DNA from: an uncultured Capnocytophaga sp.
GTDB taxonomy: Bacteria; Bacteroidota; Bacteroidia; Flavobacteriales; Flavobacteriaceae
Reading direction: 5' to 3'
DNA: 41,837 bases
NCBI RefSeq assembly: GCF_937936315.1
Contig: NZ_CALGWU010000055.1
Location: 1 to 41,837 of the forward strand
The notes under the pieces were generated by a model. That model made no database searches, was not told where the DNA came from, and worked only from the letters and a program-made list of their open reading frames with translations. This document shows positions 7,179-14,513 of this stretch, one piece after another (the first letter of the stretch is position 1; the number at the start of each line of letters is the position of its first letter). Both the position numbers and the translations under genes were made by a program.

Positions 7179-7988
7179 ATGAAAAATTTGCTACTATTTC
7201 TTTTCTTAGTTGCTAATATATCATTAGCTCAACAGCGATACATCGGACAAATAAATGACCCCGATGGCTATACTAATATCCGGAAATCCCCTAACAGCAA
7301 AGCAGAGATTATAGGCAAATTACTGAAGAACGAATATTTTTTCTATACAGAAAATCCAAGCGGTTGGTATGAGGTAAGTACCCAACACAAAGTACAAGGT
7401 TTCGTACACAAAAGCAGGATTCAGAAAGTTAATGATAAGGAATTGATTGCCCTGAAAATTGATTTTGAAGACGGTACACCTGAAGCAGAGAACGAAAGAT
7501 TGCGTGATACAATTGTAAAACTTAACTCATTAAAAGGAACAACTTCTTTCTTTATCATTGGGTACAACTATCCAAAAATACCCCATAAAGTAACAGAAGA
7601 CAATGAACTATCGGTAAGTAACAAAGATATTAAGTTAGAATTTGTTACTAAAAAAGTAAACAAAAGCGATTATAAGTTCAAGATTAACAAAAATGGAGAA
7701 ACAATTGTCGGAAAAGGAGAAAGTGTTTGGGACTATTTCTATTTAGAAGACTATCCAAAAAAAGAAATTGCCTATATTCGCATTACATTTGCAGGTAAAG
7801 AACCTTATCTTTTACCTAAAACCAAATACTTATTTAATCCTACACTCTCATCAGTAAGGGTGTATGATAGAGGAAACGGACAATATATGATTGATTTTGA
7901 GGGAGGCGATGGCGCTGAAGGCTACAACGCTCTTTTTGTATTTGATGAAAAAGGATTGATAAAGCGATATTTGTATAGAAATTTTTAA
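7179..7988 (+). CDS. Secreted SH3-domain protein (second of a pair)
   Basis: A paralogue of the preceding protein, starting 17 bases after its stop. It has a signal peptide (MKNLLLFLFLVANISLAQ) and an SH3-like domain (about 20-82) with DGYTNIRKSPNSKAEIIGKL and GWYEVSTQHKVQGFVHKS. A longer C-terminal region of about 185 residues ends in a predicted beta-rich section (GQYMIDFEGGDGAEGYNAL) resembling the end of the first protein. The start codon is preceded by the AT-rich string TTAATTATCAA, related to other start-proximal spacers in the window. No enzymatic motif is visible. It is most likely periplasmic; the role is unknown. Confidence 0.8.
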   Translation: MKNLLLFLFLVANISLAQQRYIGQINDPDGYTNIRKSPNSKAEIIGKLLKNEYFFYTENPSGWYEVSTQHKVQGFVHKSRIQKVNDKELIALKIDFEDGTPEAENERLRDTIVKLNSLKGTTSFFIIGYNYPKIPHKVTEDNELSVSNKDIKLEFVTKKVNKSDYKFKINKNGETIVGKGESVWDYFYLEDYPKKEIAYIRITFAGKEPYLLPKTKYLFNPTLSSVRVYDRGNGQYMIDFEGGDGAEGYNALFVFDEKGLIKRYLYRNF

Positions 7989-8022
7989 CCATTAGAAAAC
8001 CGCTTTAATAATTTCAATATAA

Positions 8023-8055
8023 TCTGATTGGTCAAACTTGTCGGATAGGTCTGAC
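8023..8055. repeat. Two imperfect 18-base direct repeats
   Basis: TCTGATTGGTCAAAC (from 8023) and TCGGATAGGTCTGAC (from 8041) are 18 bases apart and match at 11 of 15 positions. They lie in the spacer before macB and run directly into the CTAACAC tract. Confidence 0.5.
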
Positions 8056-8093
8056 CCCCTAACACCTAACACCTGACCCCTAACACCTAAACA
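8054..8093 (+). repeat. Degenerate CTAACAC/CTGACC tract abutting the macB permease start
   Basis: The units CCCCTAACA CCTAACA CCTGACC CCTAACA CCTAAACA end two bases before the ATG at 8096. This is the same repeat class as at 4404-4441 and, on the minus strand, at 12259-12302. Confidence 0.65.
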
Positions 8094-8095
8094 CT

Positions 8096-9316
8096 ATGAA
8101 TATACAAAATCTTTTTAAAATAGCGTGGCGTGCCCTTTTGCTCAATAAAACAAGGGCTATGCTTACGATGCTGGGCATCATCATTGGGGTGGGCTCAGTA
8201 ATAACCATGCTTGCCATTGGCGAGGGTTCTAAAAAGAGCATCAAGGAGAATATCTCTAAAATGGGTACTAATATGCTCAATATCCGCCCAGGGGCGGGTA
8301 TGATGGGCGGCGTGCGTATGAGTATGAGCGATATGCAATCACTCAAAATGACGGATTACGAAGCCCTTAAAAAAGAAGGTACCCTACTGAAATATATGTC
8401 GCCGGTAGTAAGTGGCAACGGACAAAGTATAGCAGGGGGCAACAACTGGCCTACCTCTATCTACGGAGTGAATACCGAATACCTGCCCATACGCGAATGG
8501 AGTGTGGCTGAAGGGAGTATGTTTGGTGAAGATGAGATTACCAATTTTGCCAAAGTAGCCGTGATAGGGCAAACGGTGGCTAAGAACCTCTTTACAAATG
8601 GCGAAAACCCTATTGGGCAAACCATACGCTTTAAGAATATCCCTTTTAAAGTGATTGGAATCCTTACCAAAAAAGGTGAGAGCAACTTTGGTCAAGATCA
8701 AGACGATGTGATTATAGCCCCTTATACTACGGTACAAAAGCGTATTTTGGCGCAAACGTTCTTGCAGAGTATTGTCGCTTCGGTAATAGATGAAAGTCAG
8801 TCGGAGAATGCAGTAAACCAAGTAAAGAAAATTTTGGAGCGTACTCATAATCTTTCGGCTACACAAGAGAATGATTTCAATGTGTTTTCACAACAAGAGC
8901 TCATCAGTACGTTTAGCTCTACCAGCGAGATGCTCACTATTTTATTGGTAGCTATTGCCAGCATTTCGCTCATCGTGGGCGGTATAGGTATTATGAACAT
9001 TATGTACGTATCAGTAAAAGAGCGCACTAAGGAAATAGGTTTGCGTATGGCTATTGGGGCTAAGGGTAAGGATATTTTGGCACAATTCCTCATCGAGTCG
9101 GTGCTTATTAGCATTACTGGGGGTGTATTAGGGGTAGTGATTGGCTTATTAGCTACTGTAGGCGTATCGCTGTTCATAGGTTGGCCAGTGAGTATCACCT
9201 TGTATTCTATCGTAATATCCTTCTTAGTATGTACCATTACAGGGGTGTTCTTTGGTTGGTATCCTGCCCGCAAAGCAGCCGAGTTAGAACCTATTAGCGC
9301 CCTCAGATACGAATAA
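8096..9316 (+). CDS. macB: MacB-like ABC transporter permease (FtsX domain)
   Basis: This is the inner-membrane subunit partnering the ATPase at 5673-6419. Its 406 residues have the MacB layout: a first membrane helix near the N-terminus (about 21-43, MLTMLGIIIGVGSVITMLAIGE region), a large periplasmic MacB_PCD domain (about 45-260, with WSVAEGSMFGEDEI and AVIGQTVAKNLF), then three C-terminal helices forming the FtsX domain (MLTILLVAIASISLIVGGIG, KERTKEIGLRMAIGAKG, FFGWYPARKAAELEPISALR). The last motif is highly typical of MacB. The ATPase domain is absent, consistent with the split gene. The start is 107 bases after the SH3 gene, with only a repeat-rich spacer between. Confidence 0.92.
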   Translation: MNIQNLFKIAWRALLLNKTRAMLTMLGIIIGVGSVITMLAIGEGSKKSIKENISKMGTNMLNIRPGAGMMGGVRMSMSDMQSLKMTDYEALKKEGTLLKYMSPVVSGNGQSIAGGNNWPTSIYGVNTEYLPIREWSVAEGSMFGEDEITNFAKVAVIGQTVAKNLFTNGENPIGQTIRFKNIPFKVIGILTKKGESNFGQDQDDVIIAPYTTVQKRILAQTFLQSIVASVIDESQSENAVNQVKKILERTHNLSATQENDFNVFSQQELISTFSSTSEMLTILLVAIASISLIVGGIGIMNIMYVSVKERTKEIGLRMAIGAKGKDILAQFLIESVLISITGGVLGVVIGLLATVGVSLFIGWPVSITLYSIVISFLVCTITGVFFGWYPARKAAELEPISALRYE

Positions 9317-9357
9317 TGCGAACTGCACAAGCAATTTTTATCTCTTACCTAAATTAA

Positions 9358-10374
9358 ATGAAACTTTTAACACATATAGCCTCTTGGGCAGTGGTTTGTA
9401 TTCTGCCTGCCCTTATCTTTATCTCCGAAGGCAATCAACGCTTTGAGGAGGCGCTTTATCGTTCGCTTATATCATTGCCTTTTTTGATGTTTTTGTTCTA
9501 CATCAGTTTCTATTGGCTTATTGATAAACTGTGGTTTAAAAAACGATATATACTTTTTATATGGGTGGCAGTGGTACTCATTTTATGTATTTCATACAGC
9601 AAATACGAGCTTTTTTCGTACTTTGCTCTTCACAAAAATAAACACAAAATGCCACCTTTCCACGCTTTTGTGTATTTTGATTTCCTCTCGAACCTCTTGC
9701 CGGTAGTCTTTGCTATGGCAATACGCTATGCCCAACGCAACTTTTCTTTGGAAATCGCCCAAAAAGAAGCTCAAGCACACAAACTACAAGCCGACCTTAC
9801 TCAATTGAGATACCAACTTCAACCGCATTTCTTTTTTAATGCGCTCAACAATATCTATTCGCTTATTGCTTTTGACCCTCAAAAGGCACAACAGAGCGTG
9901 CATAGCCTTAGCAAACTGATGCGCCACTTTATGCAAAACAGCGACCAAAAGCAAATTAGCCTTGCAGAAGAAGTGGATTTCTTGCAGCAGTACATCAGCT
10001 TAATGCAGTTACGCCTCACCGATAAAACTACGGTGCAAGTAGATTTCCCGAAGCAACTCCCCCCTCTCACCATAGCGCCTTTGTTGTTTATCAGCTTGGT
10101 AGAGAATGCTTTTAAACACGGCGTATCAGCAACGGAAGCAACAGAATTGTCATTTAGTTTGAGAGTGGAAGAGAATAAGGTACTATTTAGAAGTGAGAAC
10201 ACTATAATTCCTAAACAAGAAAGTTTATATAGCTCAGGTATTGGCATTGAAAACCTAAAGAAACGCTTAACACTTCTTTATCCTAAAAAACATCAATACA
10301 ACATCGAAGAAAAAGATGGAAAATACATTGCTCAATTGAGAATTGACAATAAACAAAAAAGCGATTCAGCGTGA
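9358..10374 (+). CDS. LytS/YehU-type sensor histidine kinase
   Basis: A membrane sensor kinase of the His_kinase (LytS-like) family, 338 residues. Four predicted membrane helices (about 7-24, 36-56, 63-83, 105-123) precede a short coiled coil and the phosphoacceptor region LRYQLQPHFFFNALNNIYS (H157). The ATPase domain shows PLLFISLVENAFKHG and SGIGIENLKKRL. It is the last gene of the efflux cluster, 41 bases after macB. Kinases of this type usually pair with a LytTR response regulator gene directly downstream. None follows here: the stop codon lies inside the terminator and the next genes are convergent. The only response regulator in the window, at 15255, already has its own kinase. Confidence 0.9.
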   Translation: MKLLTHIASWAVVCILPALIFISEGNQRFEEALYRSLISLPFLMFLFYISFYWLIDKLWFKKRYILFIWVAVVLILCISYSKYELFSYFALHKNKHKMPPFHAFVYFDFLSNLLPVVFAMAIRYAQRNFSLEIAQKEAQAHKLQADLTQLRYQLQPHFFFNALNNIYSLIAFDPQKAQQSVHSLSKLMRHFMQNSDQKQISLAEEVDFLQQYISLMQLRLTDKTTVQVDFPKQLPPLTIAPLLFISLVENAFKHGVSATEATELSFSLRVEENKVLFRSENTIIPKQESLYSSGIGIENLKKRLTLLYPKKHQYNIEEKDGKYIAQLRIDNKQKSDSA

Positions 10375-10391
10375 AGCTGAGTCGCTTTTTT
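10355..10391. terminator. Intrinsic terminator spanning the kinase stop codon
   Basis: AAAAAAGCGATTCAGC (10355-10370) pairs with GCTGAGTCGCTTTTTT (10376-10391), with one G-U pair and a five-base loop that contains the TGA stop of the kinase gene (10372-10374). It can act in both directions between the convergent genes. Confidence 0.88.
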
Positions 10392-10409
10392 ATGAGCTTT
10401 TTTAGAATA

Positions 10410-10991
10410 CTAAATAGTCAAACCTTCGGTAGCTATTACATTCTCGCCTTTGGCATCGGCTTTAAATTCAAAACTGAAATGCCCTTTATCACCTTTGCGT
10501 TCTCCGTAGTAGGAAGTAGCGGGGTGTATGGCATCTATTACAAAAGAAACTTCTATTGTACCATCTTCTTGAACTTCATAATTCAATTTATCCATACGGA
10601 AACTATTGAACTTATTGTCTTTTTCTAGAATAAGGCTTTCAGCTTTCTTTATCAAATTAGGTACTATTGATAGATTGACCTCGCTCAAACTAATAGTGCG
10701 ACCTTGCTTAGAAGACAAGCCTGTTTCAGTTTCATTTACTTGGTCGTTATAGGTAACATAATTTACATAGAAGTCTTTTTCACCTTTATTGAACCTCACT
10801 GTGATGATATCTATCACACCTCGGTTAGTTCCAAACGAAACTTCTGTAATATTATTGTACTTAGCAAAGTTTTTTTGCAAAAGTTCTTGAGTTACTTTTA
10901 GTCCTTCGGGGCTGTTGAGATTCGCTCCTTTATCGCCTGGCATACAAGCCACGAGTGTAAGAGCAAATAGTAAAGTGAATATCTTTTTCAT
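10410..10991 (-). CDS. Lipoprotein, possible third member of a local paralogue group
   Basis: The lipoprotein signal is MKKIFTLLFALTLVAC with the acylated cysteine at C16. The 193-residue protein has no enzyme motif. Its layout resembles the lipoproteins at 10994-11620 and 13869-14483: an N-terminal helix, a strand segment with a 'VRF/YFNPG'-like turn (VRFNKGEKDFYVN), a middle LSEVNLSIVPNLIKKAESLI helix, then C-terminal strands ending in KGHFSFEFKADAKGEN. The similarity is weak, so homology is an inference. It starts 2 bases after the upstream lipoprotein and is the last gene of the minus-strand cluster, ending near the terminator at 10355-10391. It probably sits in the periplasm, anchored to a membrane. 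Confidence 0.75.
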   Translation of the reverse strand: MKKIFTLLFALTLVACMPGDKGANLNSPEGLKVTQELLQKNFAKYNNITEVSFGTNRGVIDIITVRFNKGEKDFYVNYVTYNDQVNETETGLSSKQGRTISLSEVNLSIVPNLIKKAESLILEKDNKFNSFRMDKLNYEVQEDGTIEVSFVIDAIHPATSYYGERKGDKGHFSFEFKADAKGENVIATEGLTI

Positions 10992-10993
10992 AA

Positions 10994-11620
10994 TTAATCA
11001 GTTACTAAATCCCACTCACCATTTTCACCGCGGAAAATTCTCACTTCGTAGTAGTTAGTGATACGTTCTCTTCCTCGGCGGTAAGAACCTTCACCTTTTT
11101 TAGTCATATCAATTTTGAAGGTAGTTTTAAGTTTGCCGTTTTCTTTTATCAACTCAATTTCATTTACGTTGAAACCTTCATACTCGGCAGTTTCTTCTAA
11201 ACCGCTAAAGAATTTTATAGCTTCTTGAGCTTCGGAAACGAGTTTATCGAAAGGAATGTCAGACACTTTGAAACGGTCTTTGTCCTTGTCTAAGCCTGCT
11301 TTAGCTCTAATAGCCGCAGATTGGTCAGCTTTAGGATCTCCTAATTTAGAAGTTTTGTCATAAGTCTGTACCATATCTTTTTGGACAGCAGGATCGTAGT
11401 AGCTGGTAAGCACCCCGTCAAACTTGCTATTCAAAGCTTCTTTGGTTTTGAGTTCTATCCAGTTGAACTCTTTATCGGCAAAAGGTTCTTTGGACAGCAC
11501 TTCTTTGGCTTTATCCATTCCTTCTTTACTGATAAGGTCATCTCCAAAAAGGGAAGAACCTCCACAAGAGGTCATTACTAAGGCAACCATAGTGCCTACT
11601 AAAATACTAAGTTTTTTCAT
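10994..11620 (-). CDS. Lipoprotein, paralogue of the one at 13869-14483
   Basis: The lipoprotein signal is MKKLSILVGTMVALVMTSC (C19), followed by GGSS. Of 208 residues, several stretches align with the lipoprotein at 13869-14483: EPFADKEF against SPLADKEF, DIPFDKLVSEAQEAIKFF against DIPYARIGTEIQEAKKFL, FNVNEI against FTVSEI, and IDMTKKGEG against IDMNKKGES. The family is not one I can name. The gene has its own promoter (11656-11686) and may therefore be transcribed separately, with the 10410 gene, from the LemA part of the cluster. An envelope role is likely; the precise function is unknown. Confidence 0.78.
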   Translation of the reverse strand: MKKLSILVGTMVALVMTSCGGSSLFGDDLISKEGMDKAKEVLSKEPFADKEFNWIELKTKEALNSKFDGVLTSYYDPAVQKDMVQTYDKTSKLGDPKADQSAAIRAKAGLDKDKDRFKVSDIPFDKLVSEAQEAIKFFSGLEETAEYEGFNVNEIELIKENGKLKTTFKIDMTKKGEGSYRRGRERITNYYEVRIFRGENGEWDLVTD

Positions 11621-11655
11621 TGTATTACAATTTTTATTTGTTACTAATAATGGGG

Positions 11656-11686
11656 CAAAAATAGTAATTATTTGTAAATAAACAAA
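11656..11686 (-). promoter_or_regulatory. Promoter for the lipoprotein gene at 11620
   Basis: On the minus strand TTTG (11683-11686), 19 bases, then TATTTTTG (11656-11663) match the Bacteroidota consensus exactly. The -7 box is 35 bases before the ATG. It lies just downstream of the end of lemA, giving an internal start within the minus-strand gene series. Confidence 0.8.
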
Positions 11687-11700
11687 ACTATTCGCTATTT

Positions 11701-12258
11701 CTAATTGGAAAATAGTCCTGCGACATCTACATTTTGTCGTTGGGCTTCAGTGGCATACTGCCATTCGTATTTTTTGAAACCAAAAAGGGAGGCAATTACA
11801 TTGGAGGGGAATACTACAATGCGGTCGTTGTAATCAGTAATGGAAGCACTGAGGTAACGACGACCCGCTGCCAATTGCTCTTCGCAATCACTGAGAGCGT
11901 GTTGCAGTTGCACAAACTGACTATTGGCTCTAAGTTCAGGGTAGGCTTCGGCTTGTAGCATAATATTCCTGATAGTTGTGCTCGCTTCATCGGGTTGCAG
12001 ATAAGGATTCTCGGCAAGTGTGGGTTGCACTGGGCGGCGCAATTCGGTGATTTGCCTGAGAGTGTCTTGCTCATAAGCCATATACTCTTTAGTAGTGGCG
12101 ATGAGGTTGGGTATCAAATCGGAACGCTGTATAAACAAAGCGTCTAATGACGAAATGGCATTCTCTATCTGGTTGCGGCGTTTAGACAAACTGTTGAACG
12201 CTGCAATCACAAAAATTAATAGGAGTACTCCTACTGCAATTAAAATATAGGTTATCAT
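11701..12258 (-). CDS. lemA: LemA family protein
   Basis: A membrane-anchored helical protein of 185 residues. It has an N-terminal membrane helix (about 2-24, YILIAVGVLLLIFVIAAFNS) and then the LemA signature NQIENAISSLDALFIQRSDLIPNLIATTKEY, continuing as antiparallel helices to NVIASLFGFKKYEW. LemA proteins are widespread and poorly understood; they have been linked to envelope processes. Here the gene follows a DUF3137 gene, a pairing I recall from other genomes, and is flanked by paralogous lipoproteins. The start codon directly abuts a CTAACCCC repeat tract at 12259-12302. Confidence 0.9.
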   Translation of the reverse strand: MITYILIAVGVLLLIFVIAAFNSLSKRRNQIENAISSLDALFIQRSDLIPNLIATTKEYMAYEQDTLRQITELRRPVQPTLAENPYLQPDEASTTIRNIMLQAEAYPELRANSQFVQLQHALSDCEEQLAAGRRYLSASITDYNDRIVVFPSNVIASLFGFKKYEWQYATEAQRQNVDVAGLFSN

Positions 12259-12302
12259 AGGGCGGGGGTTAGGTTTCAGGGGTCAGGGGTTAGGGGTTAG
12301 GG
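12259..12302 (-). repeat. Degenerate CCTAACC/CCTGACC tract before lemA
   Basis: Read on the minus strand, the whole 44-base spacer between the DUF3137 stop and the lemA ATG is made of units CCTAACC, CCTAACC, CCTGACC, CCTGAAA, CCTAACC. It has the same orientation relative to the start codon as the tracts at 4404-4441 and 8054-8093. Confidence 0.68.
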
Positions 12303-13862
12303 TTATCCCCTACCCCCTATTGTGTCAAGCATTTGCAATTGTTCTATAAGTTCGCGGTATACACTTTCTACCATAGCGAGGTCTATCTTTTGGAAGAGCA
12401 TCGCGGTAGGCGAATTATCGGTGCGCATAAGGGCATTGCCTTCGTTGGTAGCGATCACAATATTGTACTTATTAATAGCGATATACACTTGCCCTTTGTG
12501 GCGTTCGTTCAGTTTTTTAAGGCGTTGCATAAAGGCTGGAGTAAGCACATAGCGCGCTGTAATCTGGTCGTCGCAATACACTTCAAACTGTTTTTGAAAC
12601 TCGGGGTCTTCTAAGCGTATTTTTTCTCCACCGTGGTTGAGGTAAGTAGCTATTTCATTGTCTTTAAGGTCACTAAAGAAACCTTTTACGGGGTGGATTA
12701 CAATAGGGTGTTCAAACTTTTTGGGAGAACGCGCTACAAAGTAATTACCGTAGAAAACTACATCATCACCTTCTTTTTCGTTGCGGAAATTAGGACGAAA
12801 TGTAACACTGAGATTGCTCGATTGGAAAGGCATTCCGTTGTAATGTCCTACGATTTGATCACCTCCTTTAAGGGTATAACGTTCCGCTTTGAACAACAAC
12901 GAATCTAAAAATTCGGTTATACCTATGTGTGCATTTTCGTAATAAGCAAACTGCGGACTGATATAATTCACTAATTTGCCAAAAATTTTCTTTTTCACTT
13001 GGGTATAATCGCCAGCGCCAGAGAGTTGGTTTTGAGCATATCGCTTGGAGAGCATACCCCACACATAACTCCCTACAGTGATGATACCTATTACGATAAA
13101 GATATTCACAGGATTGCTAAAACTCAATCTGCCTGAAGCGACTAAGAAGCCTATCAAACCTATTACTCCAAAGGCAAAAGCGAATTGCACATAAGTCATT
13201 TTTTTGGTAGTGGTACGCCCTTTTTCCATAGCATCGAGTTCAGCACCAAATTCGTTTTCAGCAAAAGTGCGGAACTCTTCAACAGGTTTGAGCACAATCG
13301 TTTCTTGAGGAGCTGTTGCTTGTGAAGTAGTTGTTTCATCGCTGTAAAGCTCCTGCATTACAGTATTGTAAGTAGCTAAATTTTGCGGCTGGTTGAGCAC
13401 GCGTTTCAGCTCGGGGGCTGCATATTTAGCAATAGGCAACTCAAAGTTTTGCGTTCCTATAGATACGTATAAATAAGTAATAGGGTCTAACTGATACTTC
13501 ACTTTTCCTAAAGGGATAGTAGTGAGGTAGGACTCTAATTCGCGATTGATGCGCACCTCCAGACCTTGTTGCAAAAGAGCGAAAAATTCATCTACTTTTT
13601 TAGCGCGGGTGAAGATAGTGCGGGTGCGCATTATAGGGTAGTAGAGTGAGAGCAAAATAGCAACGGGGAGGATATACTTGATATGCGGTGGGATGCTGTC
13701 GCTGCTGCTAAGCGCCTTGCTGATAAAAGGCAAAGCAAAAACAGCGAGTAGTGTTATTACAATCACCACCAATGCAATTACGAGAATAAGGTTGCGGAGT
13801 GCGATTTTCTTTTCGCGTTCACATTCTTTTAGTACGAGTTCTTGGGCTTCTGTTAAATTCAT
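12303..13862 (-). CDS. DUF3137 domain membrane protein
   Basis: A 519-residue integral membrane protein with two pairs of predicted helices: about 21-48 and 60-82, then about 225-245 and 250-270. An intervening soluble segment carries a Thr/Ala-rich linker (TTTSQATAPQETIV). The C-terminal half matches DUF3137: VVFYGNYFVARSPKKF, then EDPEFQKQFEVYCDDQITAR, then YVLTPAFMQRLKKLNER. The biochemical function of DUF3137 is not established. Its gene is next to lemA and 6 bases after a lipoprotein gene, so joint expression is likely. The tail overlaps the start of the repeat tract at 12259-12302 only by adjacency. Confidence 0.87.
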   Translation of the reverse strand: MNLTEAQELVLKECEREKKIALRNLILVIALVVIVITLLAVFALPFISKALSSSDSIPPHIKYILPVAILLSLYYPIMRTRTIFTRAKKVDEFFALLQQGLEVRINRELESYLTTIPLGKVKYQLDPITYLYVSIGTQNFELPIAKYAAPELKRVLNQPQNLATYNTVMQELYSDETTTSQATAPQETIVLKPVEEFRTFAENEFGAELDAMEKGRTTTKKMTYVQFAFAFGVIGLIGFLVASGRLSFSNPVNIFIVIGIITVGSYVWGMLSKRYAQNQLSGAGDYTQVKKKIFGKLVNYISPQFAYYENAHIGITEFLDSLLFKAERYTLKGGDQIVGHYNGMPFQSSNLSVTFRPNFRNEKEGDDVVFYGNYFVARSPKKFEHPIVIHPVKGFFSDLKDNEIATYLNHGGEKIRLEDPEFQKQFEVYCDDQITARYVLTPAFMQRLKKLNERHKGQVYIAINKYNIVIATNEGNALMRTDNSPTAMLFQKIDLAMVESVYRELIEQLQMLDTIGGRG

Positions 13863-13868
13863 TTTTTA

Positions 13869-14483
13869 TTAGTTTTCAGACACTTCAAACTTACCACCTT
13901 CTTCAGTTTTTAGAAGATGGACTCTGTAGTAATAACTTTCTGATTCACCCTTTTTATTCATATCAATATAGATGGTATTCATTATATGATTGGGAAATTT
14001 GCTTCTTCTTTGTTTATCAATGATGATTTCGGAAACAGTAAAGTTATGAAAATCAGCAAAATCTTTGTTTTCTGCTAAAAATTTCTTTGCTTCTTGTATT
14101 TCAGTACCAATGCGAGCATAAGGTATATCCGCTGCTTTGAAGATAAACTCATCATCTCTGTCTTTTGGACGAGCTTGAGGTTCACCCACAGCTACTCCCT
14201 GAGCATCTACGCGTTGAGAGAAAAATTGTTTGTCACCTGGGTTAAAATAACCAACCGAAATATCCTTAAACACATCGTTCATAGGACCTTCACTCCCAAA
14301 ATGTACTCTAGTAAACTCTTTATCAGCTAAAGGACTTTTCTCTAAAGCCGTTTTCAATGCACCGATAATATCTTTATCGGCAAAAGTTATTTTTTTATCC
14401 TCTTTTTTAGAGTTGTCATTACCACCACAAGCGGTAATCAAAAGGGCTACTACTGTCCCTACTACGAATACGATTTTTTTCAT
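13869..14483 (-). CDS. Lipoprotein, paralogue of the one at 10994-11620
   Basis: The lipoprotein signal is MKKIVFVVGTVVALLITAC (C19), followed by GGNDNSKKEDKK, a flexible charged linker. The 204-residue body shares at least four blocks with the lipoprotein at 10994-11620 (LADKEF; DIPYARIGTEIQEAKKFL; FTVSEI; IDMNKKGE). It also shares the spacing between them, so the two are duplicates. The pair flanks the DUF3137 and LemA genes. No known fold or catalytic motif is visible. The gap to the next gene (DUF3137) is 6 bases, which supports an operon. Confidence 0.78.
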   Translation of the reverse strand: MKKIVFVVGTVVALLITACGGNDNSKKEDKKITFADKDIIGALKTALEKSPLADKEFTRVHFGSEGPMNDVFKDISVGYFNPGDKQFFSQRVDAQGVAVGEPQARPKDRDDEFIFKAADIPYARIGTEIQEAKKFLAENKDFADFHNFTVSEIIIDKQRRSKFPNHIMNTIYIDMNKKGESESYYYRVHLLKTEEGGKFEVSEN

Positions 14484-14513
14484 TGTACTATTGATTTTTA
14501 AAATTGATTACTA

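Noticed and set aside
12259..12302. Possible CRISPR or telomere-like array from the CTAACCC units
   Set aside because: Units are 7-9 bases, degenerate and contiguous, with no spacers and no cas genes; the chromosome context is internal.
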